In this document: piece by piece, positions 35,687 through 45,136 of the stretch | Numbering within the stretch: position 1 is the stretch's first letter | How the letters are laid out: each line of letters opens with the position of its first letter | From: JAMLHH01 sp037189845 | GTDB taxonomy: Bacteria > Bacteroidota > Bacteroidia > Chitinophagales > JADIYW01 | Assembly: GCA_037189845.1 (NCBI GenBank) | Contig: JBBCIS010000001.1 | Span: 1-64,000 of the forward strand | DNA length: 64,000 bases | Reading direction: 5' to 3' | The notes under the pieces: generated by a model | What the model saw: only the letters and a program-made list of their open reading frames with translations | Told to the model about the DNA's origin: nothing | The model's database searches: none | Translations under genes and position numbers: made by a program

Positions 35687-37166
35687 ACGTAGTAACTCCA
35701 TCTTTTGCATCTTTAATTTGTATTCCGGCTGGTTTAAGCGCATCTCTGATCTGGTCAGATAAGCTCCAGTTCTTTTCTGCTCTGGCCTGTTTTCTAAGCT
35801 CAATGATCAGGTTCATTGCAGCATCCAAAGCACCATTGGAAGAAGTGGCTTCTTCAACTAATCCTAAGACTTCCTGTACAATCTCTGTATAAACAGCTTT
35901 CAATTTTTCAAAAGTAGTTGCTGTGATACCGCTTACTTTTTGTTGTTGGTTATACCATATATTGATATGTGTTGTAAGAGCATACAGGTTTGCTATTGCT
36001 TTTGCAGTATTGAAATCATCACATAAATCAGTCATTATCTGATTCACAGTCTCAGTAATTTCATTTTCAGCTTTTTCATCAATACTGCTATTGACCCACG
36101 ATAGCTTAGGTAAATACTGTAATGCGTTCATGATTCTCTTCAATCCTTTCTCCGCATCCTGAAGTGATTTAATAGAAATATCTATTTCACTGCTGTAGTG
36201 AGATTGCAGGAACAAAAATCTGATCGCCATAGGACTGTAGCCTTTGTCAAGCAATGGATGGTCGCCTGTAACCATTTGCAAGGGAAGTATAGAATTGCCT
36301 TCTGATTTGCTCATTTTTTTACCATTGAAATTGAGCATATTACTGTGCATCCAGTAGTTCACCGGAGTACAGCCACAGGCACCAATATTCTGAGCAATTT
36401 CAGATTCATGATGCGGGAATTTCAAATCCATTCCGCCACCGTGAATATCAAATTTACTTCCAAGATATTTTGTGCTCATTGCAGAACACTCCAGATGCCA
36501 TCCCGGAAATCCTTCTCCCCACGGCGAAGGCCATTTCATCAGATGTCCGTTTTCAGCTTTTTTCCAAAGAGCAAAATCGGCTTTATTTCTTTTTTCTTCC
36601 TGTCCGTCCAACTCTCTTGTTGTTTCCAAAAGATCTTCCAGTACTCTGCCTGAAAGTGTACCATACGGATGTTGCTCATTGAATTTGACTACATCAAAAT
36701 ATACAGATCCATTTACTTCATATGCGAATCCATTGCTGATAATGTCCTGAGTCATTTTGATTTGCTCAATGATATGGCCACTTGCAGTAGGTTCGATGCT
36801 TGGTGACAGTATATTATATAATCTCATGACATCATGGAATCCTACGGTATATTTCTGTACAATTTCCATAGGTTCCAGCTGTTCCAGCCTTGCTCTCTTA
36901 GCTATCTTATCTTCACCATGATCCACATCATCCACCAAGTGGCCTACATCGGTGATATTTCTGACATATCTTACTTTATATCCGAGATATTTCAATAATC
37001 TGAATACTGTATCAAAAGTCAAAAATGTACGGACATTTCCCAGATGAACATCATTATATACAGTAGGGCCACAAACGTACATTCCTACAAACGGAGGATT
37101 GATAGGCTGAAATAATTCTTTCTTTCTTGAATATGAATTGTATATATAAAGTTGATGAGAAGCCAT
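35670..37166 (-). CDS. cysS: Cysteinyl-tRNA synthetase
   Basis: 498 residues, normal. It charges tRNA-Cys. The HIGH-type sequence VHLGNVRTF (~40-48) follows the zinc ligand Cys in MYVCGPTVYND (~29-39). Further zinc-site residues are in WHLECSAMS (~223-231) and HHESEIAQ, and the second signature is KKMSKSEGN (~279-287). The C-terminal DALR domain ends in KPAGIQIKDAKDGVTTYEVEG. The promoter box sits only four bases before the ATG, so the message may be leaderless. It is followed by the M28 gene with an overlap. Confidence 0.97.
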   Translation of the reverse strand: MASHQLYIYNSYSRKKELFQPINPPFVGMYVCGPTVYNDVHLGNVRTFLTFDTVFRLLKYLGYKVRYVRNITDVGHLVDDVDHGEDKIAKRARLEQLEPMEIVQKYTVGFHDVMRLYNILSPSIEPTASGHIIEQIKMTQDIISNGFAYEVNGSVYFDVVKFNEQHPYGTLSGRVLEDLLETTRELDGQEEKRNKADFALWKKAENGHLMKWPSPWGEGFPGWHLECSAMSTKYLGSKFDIHGGGMDLKFPHHESEIAQNIGACGCTPVNYWMHSNMLNFNGKKMSKSEGNSILPLQMVTGDHPLLDKGYSPMAIRFLFLQSHYSSEIDISIKSLQDAEKGLKRIMNALQYLPKLSWVNSSIDEKAENEITETVNQIMTDLCDDFNTAKAIANLYALTTHINIWYNQQQKVSGITATTFEKLKAVYTEIVQEVLGLVEEATSSNGALDAAMNLIIELRKQARAEKNWSLSDQIRDALKPAGIQIKDAKDGVTTYEVEG

Positions 37167-37170
37167 TGTG

Positions 37171-37178
37171 CAAAGATA
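37171..37178 (-). promoter_or_regulatory. Bacteroidota -7 promoter box (TATCTTTG) four bases before cysS
   Basis: Reads CAAAGATA on the plus strand, perfect TAnnTTTG on the minus strand. Only four bases separate it from the ATG at 37166, so transcription would begin at or next to the start codon. Confidence 0.55.
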
Positions 37179-37209
37179 TAGTTGAAAGTATAATTGAAAA
37201 ATATTTGGG

Positions 37210-38346
37210 CTAATTATCTGTTTTTAAAGAATCTTTGTCGGGCAGGATAAAATCTGCAGCGATAGGAAAGTGGTCTGAGTTAGGATTTTTGATTAAATGA
37301 AAATTTGTGCATTCAATAGTCCTGTCCTTGAATATGTAATCTATTCTCAGAAGTGGAATGATCCCGTTGTATGTGCTGCCTAATCCTTTGCCTTTTTCAA
37401 TAAAAGCATCATCTAAGATCTGTTCCATCTGCTGATAGGCAAATGACCCCGGAGTGTCATTGAAGTCACCTCCTAAAATGACCGGATACGGGGATTCTTC
37501 GATAAATGCTCTTAGCTCTGCTGCCTGGATGCCTCTTTGCTTATATGCTTTGCCCAGCTTTTTGATGATGGGAATGACTTTCCTGAAATGAGATGGCTTA
37601 TCGTCTTTTATCTCTTTGATTGTACTATAATCATCATATCCCAGATAGATAGATTGTAAATGTGCAGAAATAATACGTATCCTCTGATTTTTGACCACTA
37701 CATCAGCATAAACACTTCTGTTATGAAAATTTCCGTAAGGGCTGGGCGTTTGTTGCCTGATTAATTCTCCGCTTTCAACAATCGGATACTTGCTAAACAG
37801 AGCAACACCCCAGCAATCAGTACCTTTTCTGACAAGCTCAATTGCAAACTGATGATGCTTATAGCCTATAGATTCCAGGTATTCAGTATTTTTAAACTTA
37901 TTCTGATCTGTATAATACTCCTGAATCAATAAGAAATCAGGATCATAGCTTTTTATAGTATCCATCATGGATTGCCATGATTTCTGGTTGTTGCTCCAGT
38001 TATACAAATCAAAATTCCTTACATTATAGTTCATGACCCTGATGTCATGTGCTGCTTCAGTTTTTTTCTGTAAGAATGGAATAGCTATCTGAGCTTTTAG
38101 CTGAGGAAATGTAACAGCAAGACCTATCAGAGAAATCAAAAAGAAAAATCTTTTTCGGATCATCCAGGAGATCACAAAAAAGATATTGAGCAATGCCAAA
38201 AAAGGATATGCCAGTCCCAATAATCCCAAAGGCCAGAAATAATCCGGATTGACTTTGGCTGCGGCACCCGAAGCGATTAATAGCAGAAATGCTACTATGT
38301 TGGCAGTTCGTGAAAAAAATGATAGTAATCCGTAAAGAAACTTCAT
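37210..38346 (-). CDS. Membrane-anchored endonuclease/exonuclease/phosphatase family protein
   Basis: 378 residues. Three N-terminal membrane helices (~10-85) anchor it; from ~100 a EEP (DNase I-like) fold begins with DIRVMNYNVRNFDLYNW, then DPDFLLIQEYY, FSKYPIV, and the catalytic LGGDFNDTPGS (~294-304) and PNSDHFPIAADF (~360-371) motifs. Substrates of this family range from nucleic acids to lipids and phosphoinositides; none can be predicted. It shares a TAATG overlap with the upstream rhomboid and forms the last gene of the mutL-rhomboid-rhomboid-EEP run that recurs in Bacteroidota. Confidence 0.9.
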   Translation of the reverse strand: MKFLYGLLSFFSRTANIVAFLLLIASGAAAKVNPDYFWPLGLLGLAYPFLALLNIFFVISWMIRKRFFFLISLIGLAVTFPQLKAQIAIPFLQKKTEAAHDIRVMNYNVRNFDLYNWSNNQKSWQSMMDTIKSYDPDFLLIQEYYTDQNKFKNTEYLESIGYKHHQFAIELVRKGTDCWGVALFSKYPIVESGELIRQQTPSPYGNFHNRSVYADVVVKNQRIRIISAHLQSIYLGYDDYSTIKEIKDDKPSHFRKVIPIIKKLGKAYKQRGIQAAELRAFIEESPYPVILGGDFNDTPGSFAYQQMEQILDDAFIEKGKGLGSTYNGIIPLLRIDYIFKDRTIECTNFHLIKNPNSDHFPIAADFILPDKDSLKTDN

Positions 38347-39275
38347 TAGTCTTCCTGACTTATTTTAAATAAAAAAGCTTTTTCCTCAGTGCTCAGACTG
38401 TCATAACCGGATTTGTTGATTTTATCTAAAATTTCATCCAGCCGTTCCTGCTGGTCAGCACTCTGCTTTGAAGACTGATTGCTTTTGCCGGAATTAAATT
38501 CTCTTGATCCGGCGGCTACTTTTTCTTCTTTTTTATAAGCTACCTTTACTTTCCTTTTGGGTGCTTTAAGATTTGCTATCCAGTCTTCTACTATGTAAAA
38601 AGGCCTGGCCCAATCTCTGCCGCTTTGCAATTGCCTGATGTACACAAAACCTAAAAGTGCTCCACCCATATGTGCGATGCTTCCCCCTGCATTTTCTCCT
38701 TGTAAAGAGATAATATCCATAAATACATAAAAGATGGCGAGCCATTTGATTTTGACATTCCCTAAAAATAAAAGTCTGATTTCATAATTAGGAGACAATG
38801 CTACGGCTGCAAATGTAATTCCCATTACTCCGCCGGAAGCTCCGCAAATAGTTGCCCCGCCCGGTGATTTAAATGCAGGAATTAAATTATAAGCAAGAAC
38901 AAATGTTATAAAGCCCATGATCCCGGACATCAGAAATATGGGAATGATTTTAGAGTTCCCTACCAGATCTTTGACAATGCCACCGAATAAATTGAGGAAA
39001 AGCATATTGAAAAACAAATGCAATAATCCTAAATGCACAAAAATATTGGTCAGAATGATCCACGGCTTATGAAGTATAGTCTGGAGATCGGAACTGCCCA
39101 GAATTTGTTTCAGGATAAAACCTTCTCCTATACCTTTAAACAGAAGATTGTCTATTAACAGAACCAGAGTAAGTATTACAAATATCGCAACATTGATAAA
39201 AATAATTTTAACATGAGTACCACCATAATGATACTTATATTTTATTTCCTGCCATATGCCTGGGTTGTTGTACAT
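38346..39275 (-). CDS. Rhomboid family intramembrane serine protease (second copy)
   Basis: 309 residues. Six or so membrane helices. Catalytic Ser147 lies in CGASGGVMG (~144-152) and His202 in SIAHMGGALLG (~199-209). The conserved HLGLLHLFFNM loop (~81-91) is present. The tail after ~235 is long, basic and then glutamine/serine-rich (KVAYKKEEKV, NQSSKQSADQQERLDEIL), which the first copy lacks; it may be a cytoplasmic regulatory extension. It lies 7 bases after the other rhomboid and overlaps the EEP gene by 1 bp. Substrates unknown. Confidence 0.93.
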   Translation of the reverse strand: MYNNPGIWQEIKYKYHYGGTHVKIIFINVAIFVILTLVLLIDNLLFKGIGEGFILKQILGSSDLQTILHKPWIILTNIFVHLGLLHLFFNMLFLNLFGGIVKDLVGNSKIIPIFLMSGIMGFITFVLAYNLIPAFKSPGGATICGASGGVMGITFAAVALSPNYEIRLLFLGNVKIKWLAIFYVFMDIISLQGENAGGSIAHMGGALLGFVYIRQLQSGRDWARPFYIVEDWIANLKAPKRKVKVAYKKEEKVAAGSREFNSGKSNQSSKQSADQQERLDEILDKINKSGYDSLSTEEKAFLFKISQED

Positions 39276-39282
39276 AATTAAG

Positions 39283-39960
39283 CTATAATATACCTCTTCT
39301 TCTCCATGATTTCAAAATAAAATATCCAAATAGTGCCCCTCCTAAATGCGCAAAATGGGCGATATTTCCGAATTGGTTATAGCCCATCCACAATTCGTAC
39401 AGGATCAGAATGGTGACCATTGTTTTGGTTCTTACCGGAATAGGAGGGAAGAGGAGCATCATCTGTGAATTTGGGAAGAAAAATGCAAATCCTATCAATA
39501 CGCCAAATACAGCTCCGGAAGCTCCTAACATTGGGATGGAAATAATATTTATTAGTTCCAGTTTATTTGCAATAGGAATATTCAGACTGTCAATAATTTC
39601 AGGAGTCATATATATATGACCTGAAAGTGTATATACCTGTACTATGTTAAAAAGCATGTGAAGAAATGCTCCGCCAAAACCAGTCAGCAAGTAAAAAGTC
39701 AGAAATCTCTTGTGGCCGATAACATTTTCCAATACAGATCCAAACATAAACAGAGTGAACATGTTAGAGAAAAGGTGCATGGGCCCGGCGTGGGAAAACA
39801 TATGTGTAACTAATTGCCAGGGCTCAAATTTCTCATAAGAAAAATAGTAAAGTGCCACATAGTTACCTAAATCCGGATAAATATAAAGTGCCAGCATCAT
39901 GATGGCATTGATAATAATCAGATTTTTAGTGATTTCCGGAAGTCGGATGTTGCCAAACAT
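39283..39960 (-). CDS. Rhomboid family intramembrane serine protease (first copy)
   Basis: 225 residues, a compact rhomboid core without extensions. Membrane helices throughout; HMFSHAGPMHLFSNMFTLFMFG (~53-74), catalytic Ser148 in GASGAVFG (~146-153) and His205 in AHFAHLGGALFG (~201-212). It begins 11 bases after the mutL stop. The two copies are clearly related but diverged, so they likely cleave different membrane substrates. Confidence 0.94.
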   Translation of the reverse strand: MFGNIRLPEITKNLIIINAIMMLALYIYPDLGNYVALYYFSYEKFEPWQLVTHMFSHAGPMHLFSNMFTLFMFGSVLENVIGHKRFLTFYLLTGFGGAFLHMLFNIVQVYTLSGHIYMTPEIIDSLNIPIANKLELINIISIPMLGASGAVFGVLIGFAFFFPNSQMMLLFPPIPVRTKTMVTILILYELWMGYNQFGNIAHFAHLGGALFGYFILKSWRRRGIL

Positions 39961-39971
39961 ACTTATTTGTA

Positions 39972-41819
39972 TTAGGAGAATTTTTGATCAAATTCCTGAA
40001 GCGTAATCGTAATAAATGTCTTTTTGCCACCCATCGTATAGTTGGGATCCTGACATGCAAACAATTCTTCAATAATCATTTTCATCTCTTTGGTATCTAA
40101 TCTTTTACATTTTCTGAAAGTAATTCCGCGTGCCATAGATTGAGCTAATCTTTCCTTCTTGTTGAGCGGCTCGCCTCCAAAACTATTCTTATAAGACTCT
40201 AACATCAATTCTATGAGTGATTGTTCATCTTCTTCAAAATTATCTGCAGGAAGTCCGTGAACGACAAATGTATTTTGCCCGAAAGGCTGGATATCAAAAC
40301 CTAAAATTTTCAGTTCGGGTAAGATCTCCTGAAGCAGAAATGAATCCTGCGCTGAAAAATCCAGCGTTTTCGGAAACAACGATTGTTGGCTGGCAGAAGG
40401 ATGGTTTTCGAGAATTCTCAAATATTTTTCAAAATGAATTCTCTCTAAAGCTTTTTGCTGATCGATGAGTACCAGACCGGACTTGATCTGCGTCAGAATA
40501 TATTTTTGATGTAATTGTACCGGCTCAAAAGGTGAATGCTCCGGTTCATCTTCAAAAAGCGATTCAGAAGGAAAGCTCATCACTTCATCTTCATCCATTT
40601 TGCTTCTCAGCGTGATAATATCTGAAGCTGCCTGCATGGCAGAAGGCAGTACTGTCTGCCAGTTAGCAGTTCGCGGAGTTGTCAGAACTGGCTGCTGACC
40701 GCTGGAACTTGGGAATCCATGTCCGCCCGTGTATTTGTTCATGATGCGCTCATCAGCAGACGGTTGAAATCTTACAGCATCTAAATTGGAAAAGCTGGCT
40801 TCCTGCGTAAAATCCAGTGTAGGAGTAACACTATATTGCGCCAATCCATGCTTCACAGCAGCCTGAATAATCATGAAAACACTTTTTTCATCCTCAAATT
40901 TTATTTCCTGCTTGGTTGGATGCACGTTGACATCAATGGCAGCAGGATTAATCTGAATAAACAGGACATACAGCGGAAAACTTTTATCCGGAATCAATTC
41001 TTCAAAAGCTTTTGCAACAGCATAATTGAGAAACTGACTTTTGATAAATCTGTTATTGACAAAGAAAAATTGTTCTCCGCGGGTTTTTTTAGCGATATCC
41101 GGTTTTCCGATAAAACCACTGACACTCACATAATCGGTAATTTCTTCTACCGGAACAAGCTTGTCATTGACAGGTTTGCCGAAAATGCCGACAATTCGCT
41201 GTCTTAAATTACCCGCTTTCAGGTGATAAAGTTCCAACCCGTTGTGATGGAAGATAAAAGTAAGATGAGGATGCGCCAGAGCAATCCTTATAAATTCATC
41301 CAACACATGCTTTAGCTCTACCTGATTGGATTTTAAGAAATTTCTTCTTGCAGGAACATTATAAAATAAGTTTTTAACAATAGTAGTAGTTCCTACCGGA
41401 TGATTGCAAGGCTCCTGAGAGATGATTTTTGACCCTTCAATACGGATATAAGTTCCCAGTGTATCATTGTCCTGACGGGTTTTCAGCTCTACCTGTGCTA
41501 CCGCAGCAATTGAAGCCATTGCTTCCCCGCGGAATCCCATTGTGTAGATGCTGAAAATATCATTGATTTCTCTGATTTTAGAAGTCGCATGACGTTCAAA
41601 GCACATCCTGGCATCCGTCATAGACATGCCTCTTCCATTATCTACCACCTGAATAAGTGATCTGCCGGACTCATTGAGAATGAGCTGGATATTGGTGCTT
41701 CCTGCATCCACGGAGTTTTCCAGCAACTCTTTCACTACAGATGCCGGACGTTGAACGACTTCTCCGGCGGCTATCTGGTTTGCAATTGCATCGGACAATA
41801 AATGGATGATGTCTGCCAT
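39972..41819 (-). CDS. mutL: DNA mismatch repair protein MutL
   Basis: 615 residues from the ATG at 41819 (MADIIHLLSDAIANQIAAGEVV); the frame stays open 34 codons further upstream, but that extension has no family counterpart. It is the GHKL ATPase matchmaker between MutS and downstream repair factors. Seen: ELLENSVDAGST, DNGRGMS, the ATP lid region FRGEAMASIAAVAQVEL, and the transducer ending PTKQEIKF. A low-complexity linker (~340-440) leads to the dimerisation domain. The zinc/endonuclease DQHAxxER motif is altered to DQQKALERI, and the CPHGRP-type sequence is replaced by CQDPNYTMGGKK near the end. First gene of the rhomboid operon. Confidence 0.96.
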   Translation of the reverse strand: MADIIHLLSDAIANQIAAGEVVQRPASVVKELLENSVDAGSTNIQLILNESGRSLIQVVDNGRGMSMTDARMCFERHATSKIREINDIFSIYTMGFRGEAMASIAAVAQVELKTRQDNDTLGTYIRIEGSKIISQEPCNHPVGTTTIVKNLFYNVPARRNFLKSNQVELKHVLDEFIRIALAHPHLTFIFHHNGLELYHLKAGNLRQRIVGIFGKPVNDKLVPVEEITDYVSVSGFIGKPDIAKKTRGEQFFFVNNRFIKSQFLNYAVAKAFEELIPDKSFPLYVLFIQINPAAIDVNVHPTKQEIKFEDEKSVFMIIQAAVKHGLAQYSVTPTLDFTQEASFSNLDAVRFQPSADERIMNKYTGGHGFPSSSGQQPVLTTPRTANWQTVLPSAMQAASDIITLRSKMDEDEVMSFPSESLFEDEPEHSPFEPVQLHQKYILTQIKSGLVLIDQQKALERIHFEKYLRILENHPSASQQSLFPKTLDFSAQDSFLLQEILPELKILGFDIQPFGQNTFVVHGLPADNFEEDEQSLIELMLESYKNSFGGEPLNKKERLAQSMARGITFRKCKRLDTKEMKMIIEELFACQDPNYTMGGKKTFITITLQEFDQKFS

Positions 41820-42021
41820 CTGAAAATGATCACTTAATTCAGCAATATTACATAATTCTCTACGAAAGGCATCTTTTTGGGGACAAGGAATACCCACAAG
41901 ATTTCCCCAATAGACGTGCATAAATAGTTTTCAATGAGATGTGGATTAACTTTTCTATAGAAGAATAGACAATTGATTATCTTGAAAACGTTTTCGGTAT
42001 AAATATTGACTGTCGGTTTTT

Positions 42022-44949
42022 ATGAAATTCAGATCTCTTAGTTGTTCTATTATAGGTATCATTTTTATTTCTCTGGGTTATCAGGCAAAAGCTCAGATAG
42101 CACCTCCGTATATGATGAATATACCTCCCGAAGGAATCCGGTGGGTGGATTCATTGATGGTTCATCTGACCCCGGAAGAAAAAGTAGCACAGCTGTTTAT
42201 GATTTCGGCATATTCTAATAAGGATGAAAATCATTATGCCGAAACAGAGCAGTTCGTGAAAAAATATAAGCTGGGTGGTTTGATTATGATGCAGGGAACA
42301 CCGGAAAAACAGGTAGAGTTGCTCAACAGGTATCAGGCAGCAGCCAATATTCCGCTTTTGATCGGTTTCGATGGAGAATGGGGATTATCGATGCGTCTGA
42401 AAAATGTGGTGGAATATCCAAGACAGATGTTGCTGGGTGCTTTACAGAATGATTTATTGATTTATGAAATGGGACGGGAGTTTGCCCGTCAGATGAAGCT
42501 GGTAGGAATACATTTCAATTTTGCTCCGGTAATAGATGTCAATAACAATCCTAAAAATCCCGTCATCAACGACAGGGCATTTGGTGAAGATGTGCAGAAT
42601 GTCATCAAAAAAGGCATCATGTACAGTCGTGGGTTGCAGGATGGAGGTGTTTTGTCCAGTGCCAAACATTTCCCGGGGCATGGAGATACAGATGTAGATT
42701 CGCATTATGATTTACCGGTAATCAAGCACTCCAGAGCCAGATTGGACAGCATAGAATTTAAACCTTTTAAAGCTTTAGCTATGAACGGGGTCGGAAGTAT
42801 GATGGTATCACATCTGAGTATGCCAGCTATAGATAATACTCCTAATCTACCTACTACATTATCCCCGAAAGTAGTCAATGGAATTTTAAGAAACGATATA
42901 GGGTACAAAGGACTGGTATTTACTGATGCCATGAATATGAAAGGCATCACTAAATTTTTCCCTTCCGGAGAAGCCGAAGTGAAAGCTCTTTTAGCCGGGA
43001 ATGACATTATGCTGTTTTCTGATAATGTACCCAAAGCAATGGATGGTGTACTCAAGGCGATTCAAAACGGGACGTTGACTCAGGAATTAATAGATGAGAA
43101 AGTCAGAAAAGTACTTTTGGCAAAATACTGGTTGGGGTTGAATAAACCGGTTCGGCTTTCTGCGCAAAATCTGGATGCTCAAATCAATACAGAATATGCT
43201 TCTTTTTTGAAAGAGAAATTAATGATAGAAGCTATCACAGTGGTTTCTGATGAAAAAAATCTGATTCCGTTAGGTGATTTAAGCAAGCTGAAAGTAGCAG
43301 CAGTGCACGTTGATGGCAACTCAGGAAATAAGCTGACTGAGATGCTCAATAAATATGGAGAAGTCAAACATTTCTATATTTCTAAAGATGCTACCTATCA
43401 GGAATTTCAGAATTTGAAAAATACCTTAAAAGGTTACGACATCGTCATCAATGCACATTTCGGATTGGTCAGAGCTGCTTCCAAAAGACACGGTCTGACA
43501 GATGGTTCGATACAATTTATTAATCAGATTAACCAGCAAAATCAGGTCATCAATGTGTTCTTCGGATTGCCTTATGTCCTGAATCAGTTTGGAGCATTGT
43601 CTACAGTAGTCATAGCGTATGTAGATGATGCAGTGACTCAATCTGCGGCTGCACAATTAATCTATGGCGGTATCGGAGCTACTGCAAAATTACCGGTAAG
43701 AGCTGGTGCTTATCCTGTAAATACAGGTATTTTGAAAACCGGTGGAGTTCGGTTGAGATATGCTAATCCCTATTATCTGGGTGTCAATCCGGCAAAATTC
43801 AAACCAGTAGACAAGCTGGCAGAAGAAGCTGTTAAAATGGGGGCAACTCCCGGAAGTCAGGTGTTGATTGTGTACAAAGGAGCCGTAATTTATGAGAAAT
43901 CTTTCGGGAAACCTTCAAAAACATCTTCTGCTTCTGTGAAGAATACGGACTTATATGACATTGCATCTATTACAAAGATTACTGCAACAGCTCCTGTTTT
44001 AATGCACATGAATGAAAATGGATGGTTTGATATCAATAAAAAGCTGGGAGATTATTTACCTGAGCTCAAAGGCAATAAGAAAAATCTGGTTATCAAAGAT
44101 ATCTTAGCTCATCAGGCAGGACTACCGGCCTGGATTCCCTTTTATAAGAAAACACTCAATACACAAAGCAAGCCTGACGAAGCTATTTATTCCAAAGATT
44201 CCAGTGATGTATTTTCTGTGAAAGTGGCAGAGAAAATGTATATGGATAAAAGATACATTGATACTTTATACAAAGATATTGATGAAGCTGCACTGCAGGA
44301 AGCGAAATACAGATACAGTGACTTGGGATATTACTACATGAAAAAAATCATTGAGAAAAAATTTGAGAAACAACTCGATGGCGTAGTAGATTCTTTGATC
44401 TGGAAAAAGCTGGGCGGAAATATGACCATGTACAATCCTTTGGCTCGTGGAATAGATGTCAAAAATATCATGCCTACTGAAGAAGATAAATCTTTCAGAA
44501 TGCAGAAGATCCAAGGCTATGTTCATGATCAGGGAGCTGCCATGATGGGTGGAGTAGCAGGACATGCCGGGTTATTCAGCAATGCTAATGATCTCGCCAA
44601 ATATTTTCAGATGTTGCTCAATAAAGGAACTTACGGACAAGTGAAGTTTTTTAACCCTGAATTGGTCGATCAGTTTACTGCCAGAGTCAATAAAGGCAAC
44701 AGAAGAGCTTTGGCTTTTGATAAATCTGTGATTGGCGGAGGTGATGGACCTTCCTGTGATTGCGTGTCAGATGCTTCATTCGGCCATACAGGTTTTACCG
44801 GGACAATCGCATGGGCAGATCCTGCTAACGAATTGATATTTATCTATTTATCCAACAGAACTTATCCGGATGCAGAAAATCGTCTGCTGATCAATCAAAG
44901 CATACGCCCTAAGATGCAGCAGATCATTTATGACGCTATCGGGAAGTGA
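42022..44949 (+). CDS. GH3 beta-N-acetylhexosaminidase - serine beta-lactamase-like fusion
   Basis: 975 residues. Signal peptide MKFRSLSCSIIGIIFISLGYQAKA. Residues ~35-400 are a glycoside hydrolase family 3 domain of the NagZ type: LLIGFDGEWGLSMRL, KHFPGHGDTDVDSHYDLP (~215-232) and GLVFTDAMNMKGI, whose Asp (~302) is the nucleophile. A GH3 second domain follows (~400-600). Residues ~620-975 form a serine hydrolase of the beta-lactamase/class C PBP family: S649-x-x-K652 in ASITKIT, YSDLGYY (~764) and HTG (~921). This pairing is known in Bacteroidota and suggests a periplasmic peptidoglycan-recycling or remodelling enzyme. It is divergent from mutL and stands alone. Confidence 0.93.
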   Translation: MKFRSLSCSIIGIIFISLGYQAKAQIAPPYMMNIPPEGIRWVDSLMVHLTPEEKVAQLFMISAYSNKDENHYAETEQFVKKYKLGGLIMMQGTPEKQVELLNRYQAAANIPLLIGFDGEWGLSMRLKNVVEYPRQMLLGALQNDLLIYEMGREFARQMKLVGIHFNFAPVIDVNNNPKNPVINDRAFGEDVQNVIKKGIMYSRGLQDGGVLSSAKHFPGHGDTDVDSHYDLPVIKHSRARLDSIEFKPFKALAMNGVGSMMVSHLSMPAIDNTPNLPTTLSPKVVNGILRNDIGYKGLVFTDAMNMKGITKFFPSGEAEVKALLAGNDIMLFSDNVPKAMDGVLKAIQNGTLTQELIDEKVRKVLLAKYWLGLNKPVRLSAQNLDAQINTEYASFLKEKLMIEAITVVSDEKNLIPLGDLSKLKVAAVHVDGNSGNKLTEMLNKYGEVKHFYISKDATYQEFQNLKNTLKGYDIVINAHFGLVRAASKRHGLTDGSIQFINQINQQNQVINVFFGLPYVLNQFGALSTVVIAYVDDAVTQSAAAQLIYGGIGATAKLPVRAGAYPVNTGILKTGGVRLRYANPYYLGVNPAKFKPVDKLAEEAVKMGATPGSQVLIVYKGAVIYEKSFGKPSKTSSASVKNTDLYDIASITKITATAPVLMHMNENGWFDINKKLGDYLPELKGNKKNLVIKDILAHQAGLPAWIPFYKKTLNTQSKPDEAIYSKDSSDVFSVKVAEKMYMDKRYIDTLYKDIDEAALQEAKYRYSDLGYYYMKKIIEKKFEKQLDGVVDSLIWKKLGGNMTMYNPLARGIDVKNIMPTEEDKSFRMQKIQGYVHDQGAAMMGGVAGHAGLFSNANDLAKYFQMLLNKGTYGQVKFFNPELVDQFTARVNKGNRRALAFDKSVIGGGDGPSCDCVSDASFGHTGFTGTIAWADPANELIFIYLSNRTYPDAENRLLINQSIRPKMQQIIYDAIGK

Positions 44950-44955
44950 TTTGGG

Positions 44956-45084
44956 GTTTAAAGTTTAACGTTTGAGGTTCAAAGTTTGCTAACACAAACG
45001 ACATCAGCAAAAACATTGGACTGCTGACCGTCGACTAAAAAGCTTTAAACAAAACCAAGGGCAAGCCAACTTTAAACTTTAAAC
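44956..45084. repeat. Inverted heptad-like repeats around GTTTAAAGTTT
   Basis: GTTTAAAGTTT (44956-44966) is the perfect reverse complement of AAACTTTAAAC (45074-45084). Between and beside them are related words such as TTCAAAGTTTG, GCTTTAAAC and CCTTAAACAAT at about one helical turn spacing. The block fills the gap between the GH3 fusion and the alpha/beta hydrolase. It could act as a terminator-like structure or be a small dispersed repeat. Confidence 0.55.
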
Positions 45085-45136
45085 AATTCAAACCTTAAAC
45101 AATAAATGTGTATTTTAATGACAACATCTTAATCAT

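Noticed and set aside
35687..35803. 39-codon upstream extension of the M28 lipoprotein
   Set aside because: It lies inside cysS in another frame and would bury the lipoprotein signal peptide.
41820..41921. 34-codon N-terminal extension of mutL
   Set aside because: No MutL relative has it, while the ATG at 41819 gives the standard MADIIHLLSDAIANQIAAGEVV start.
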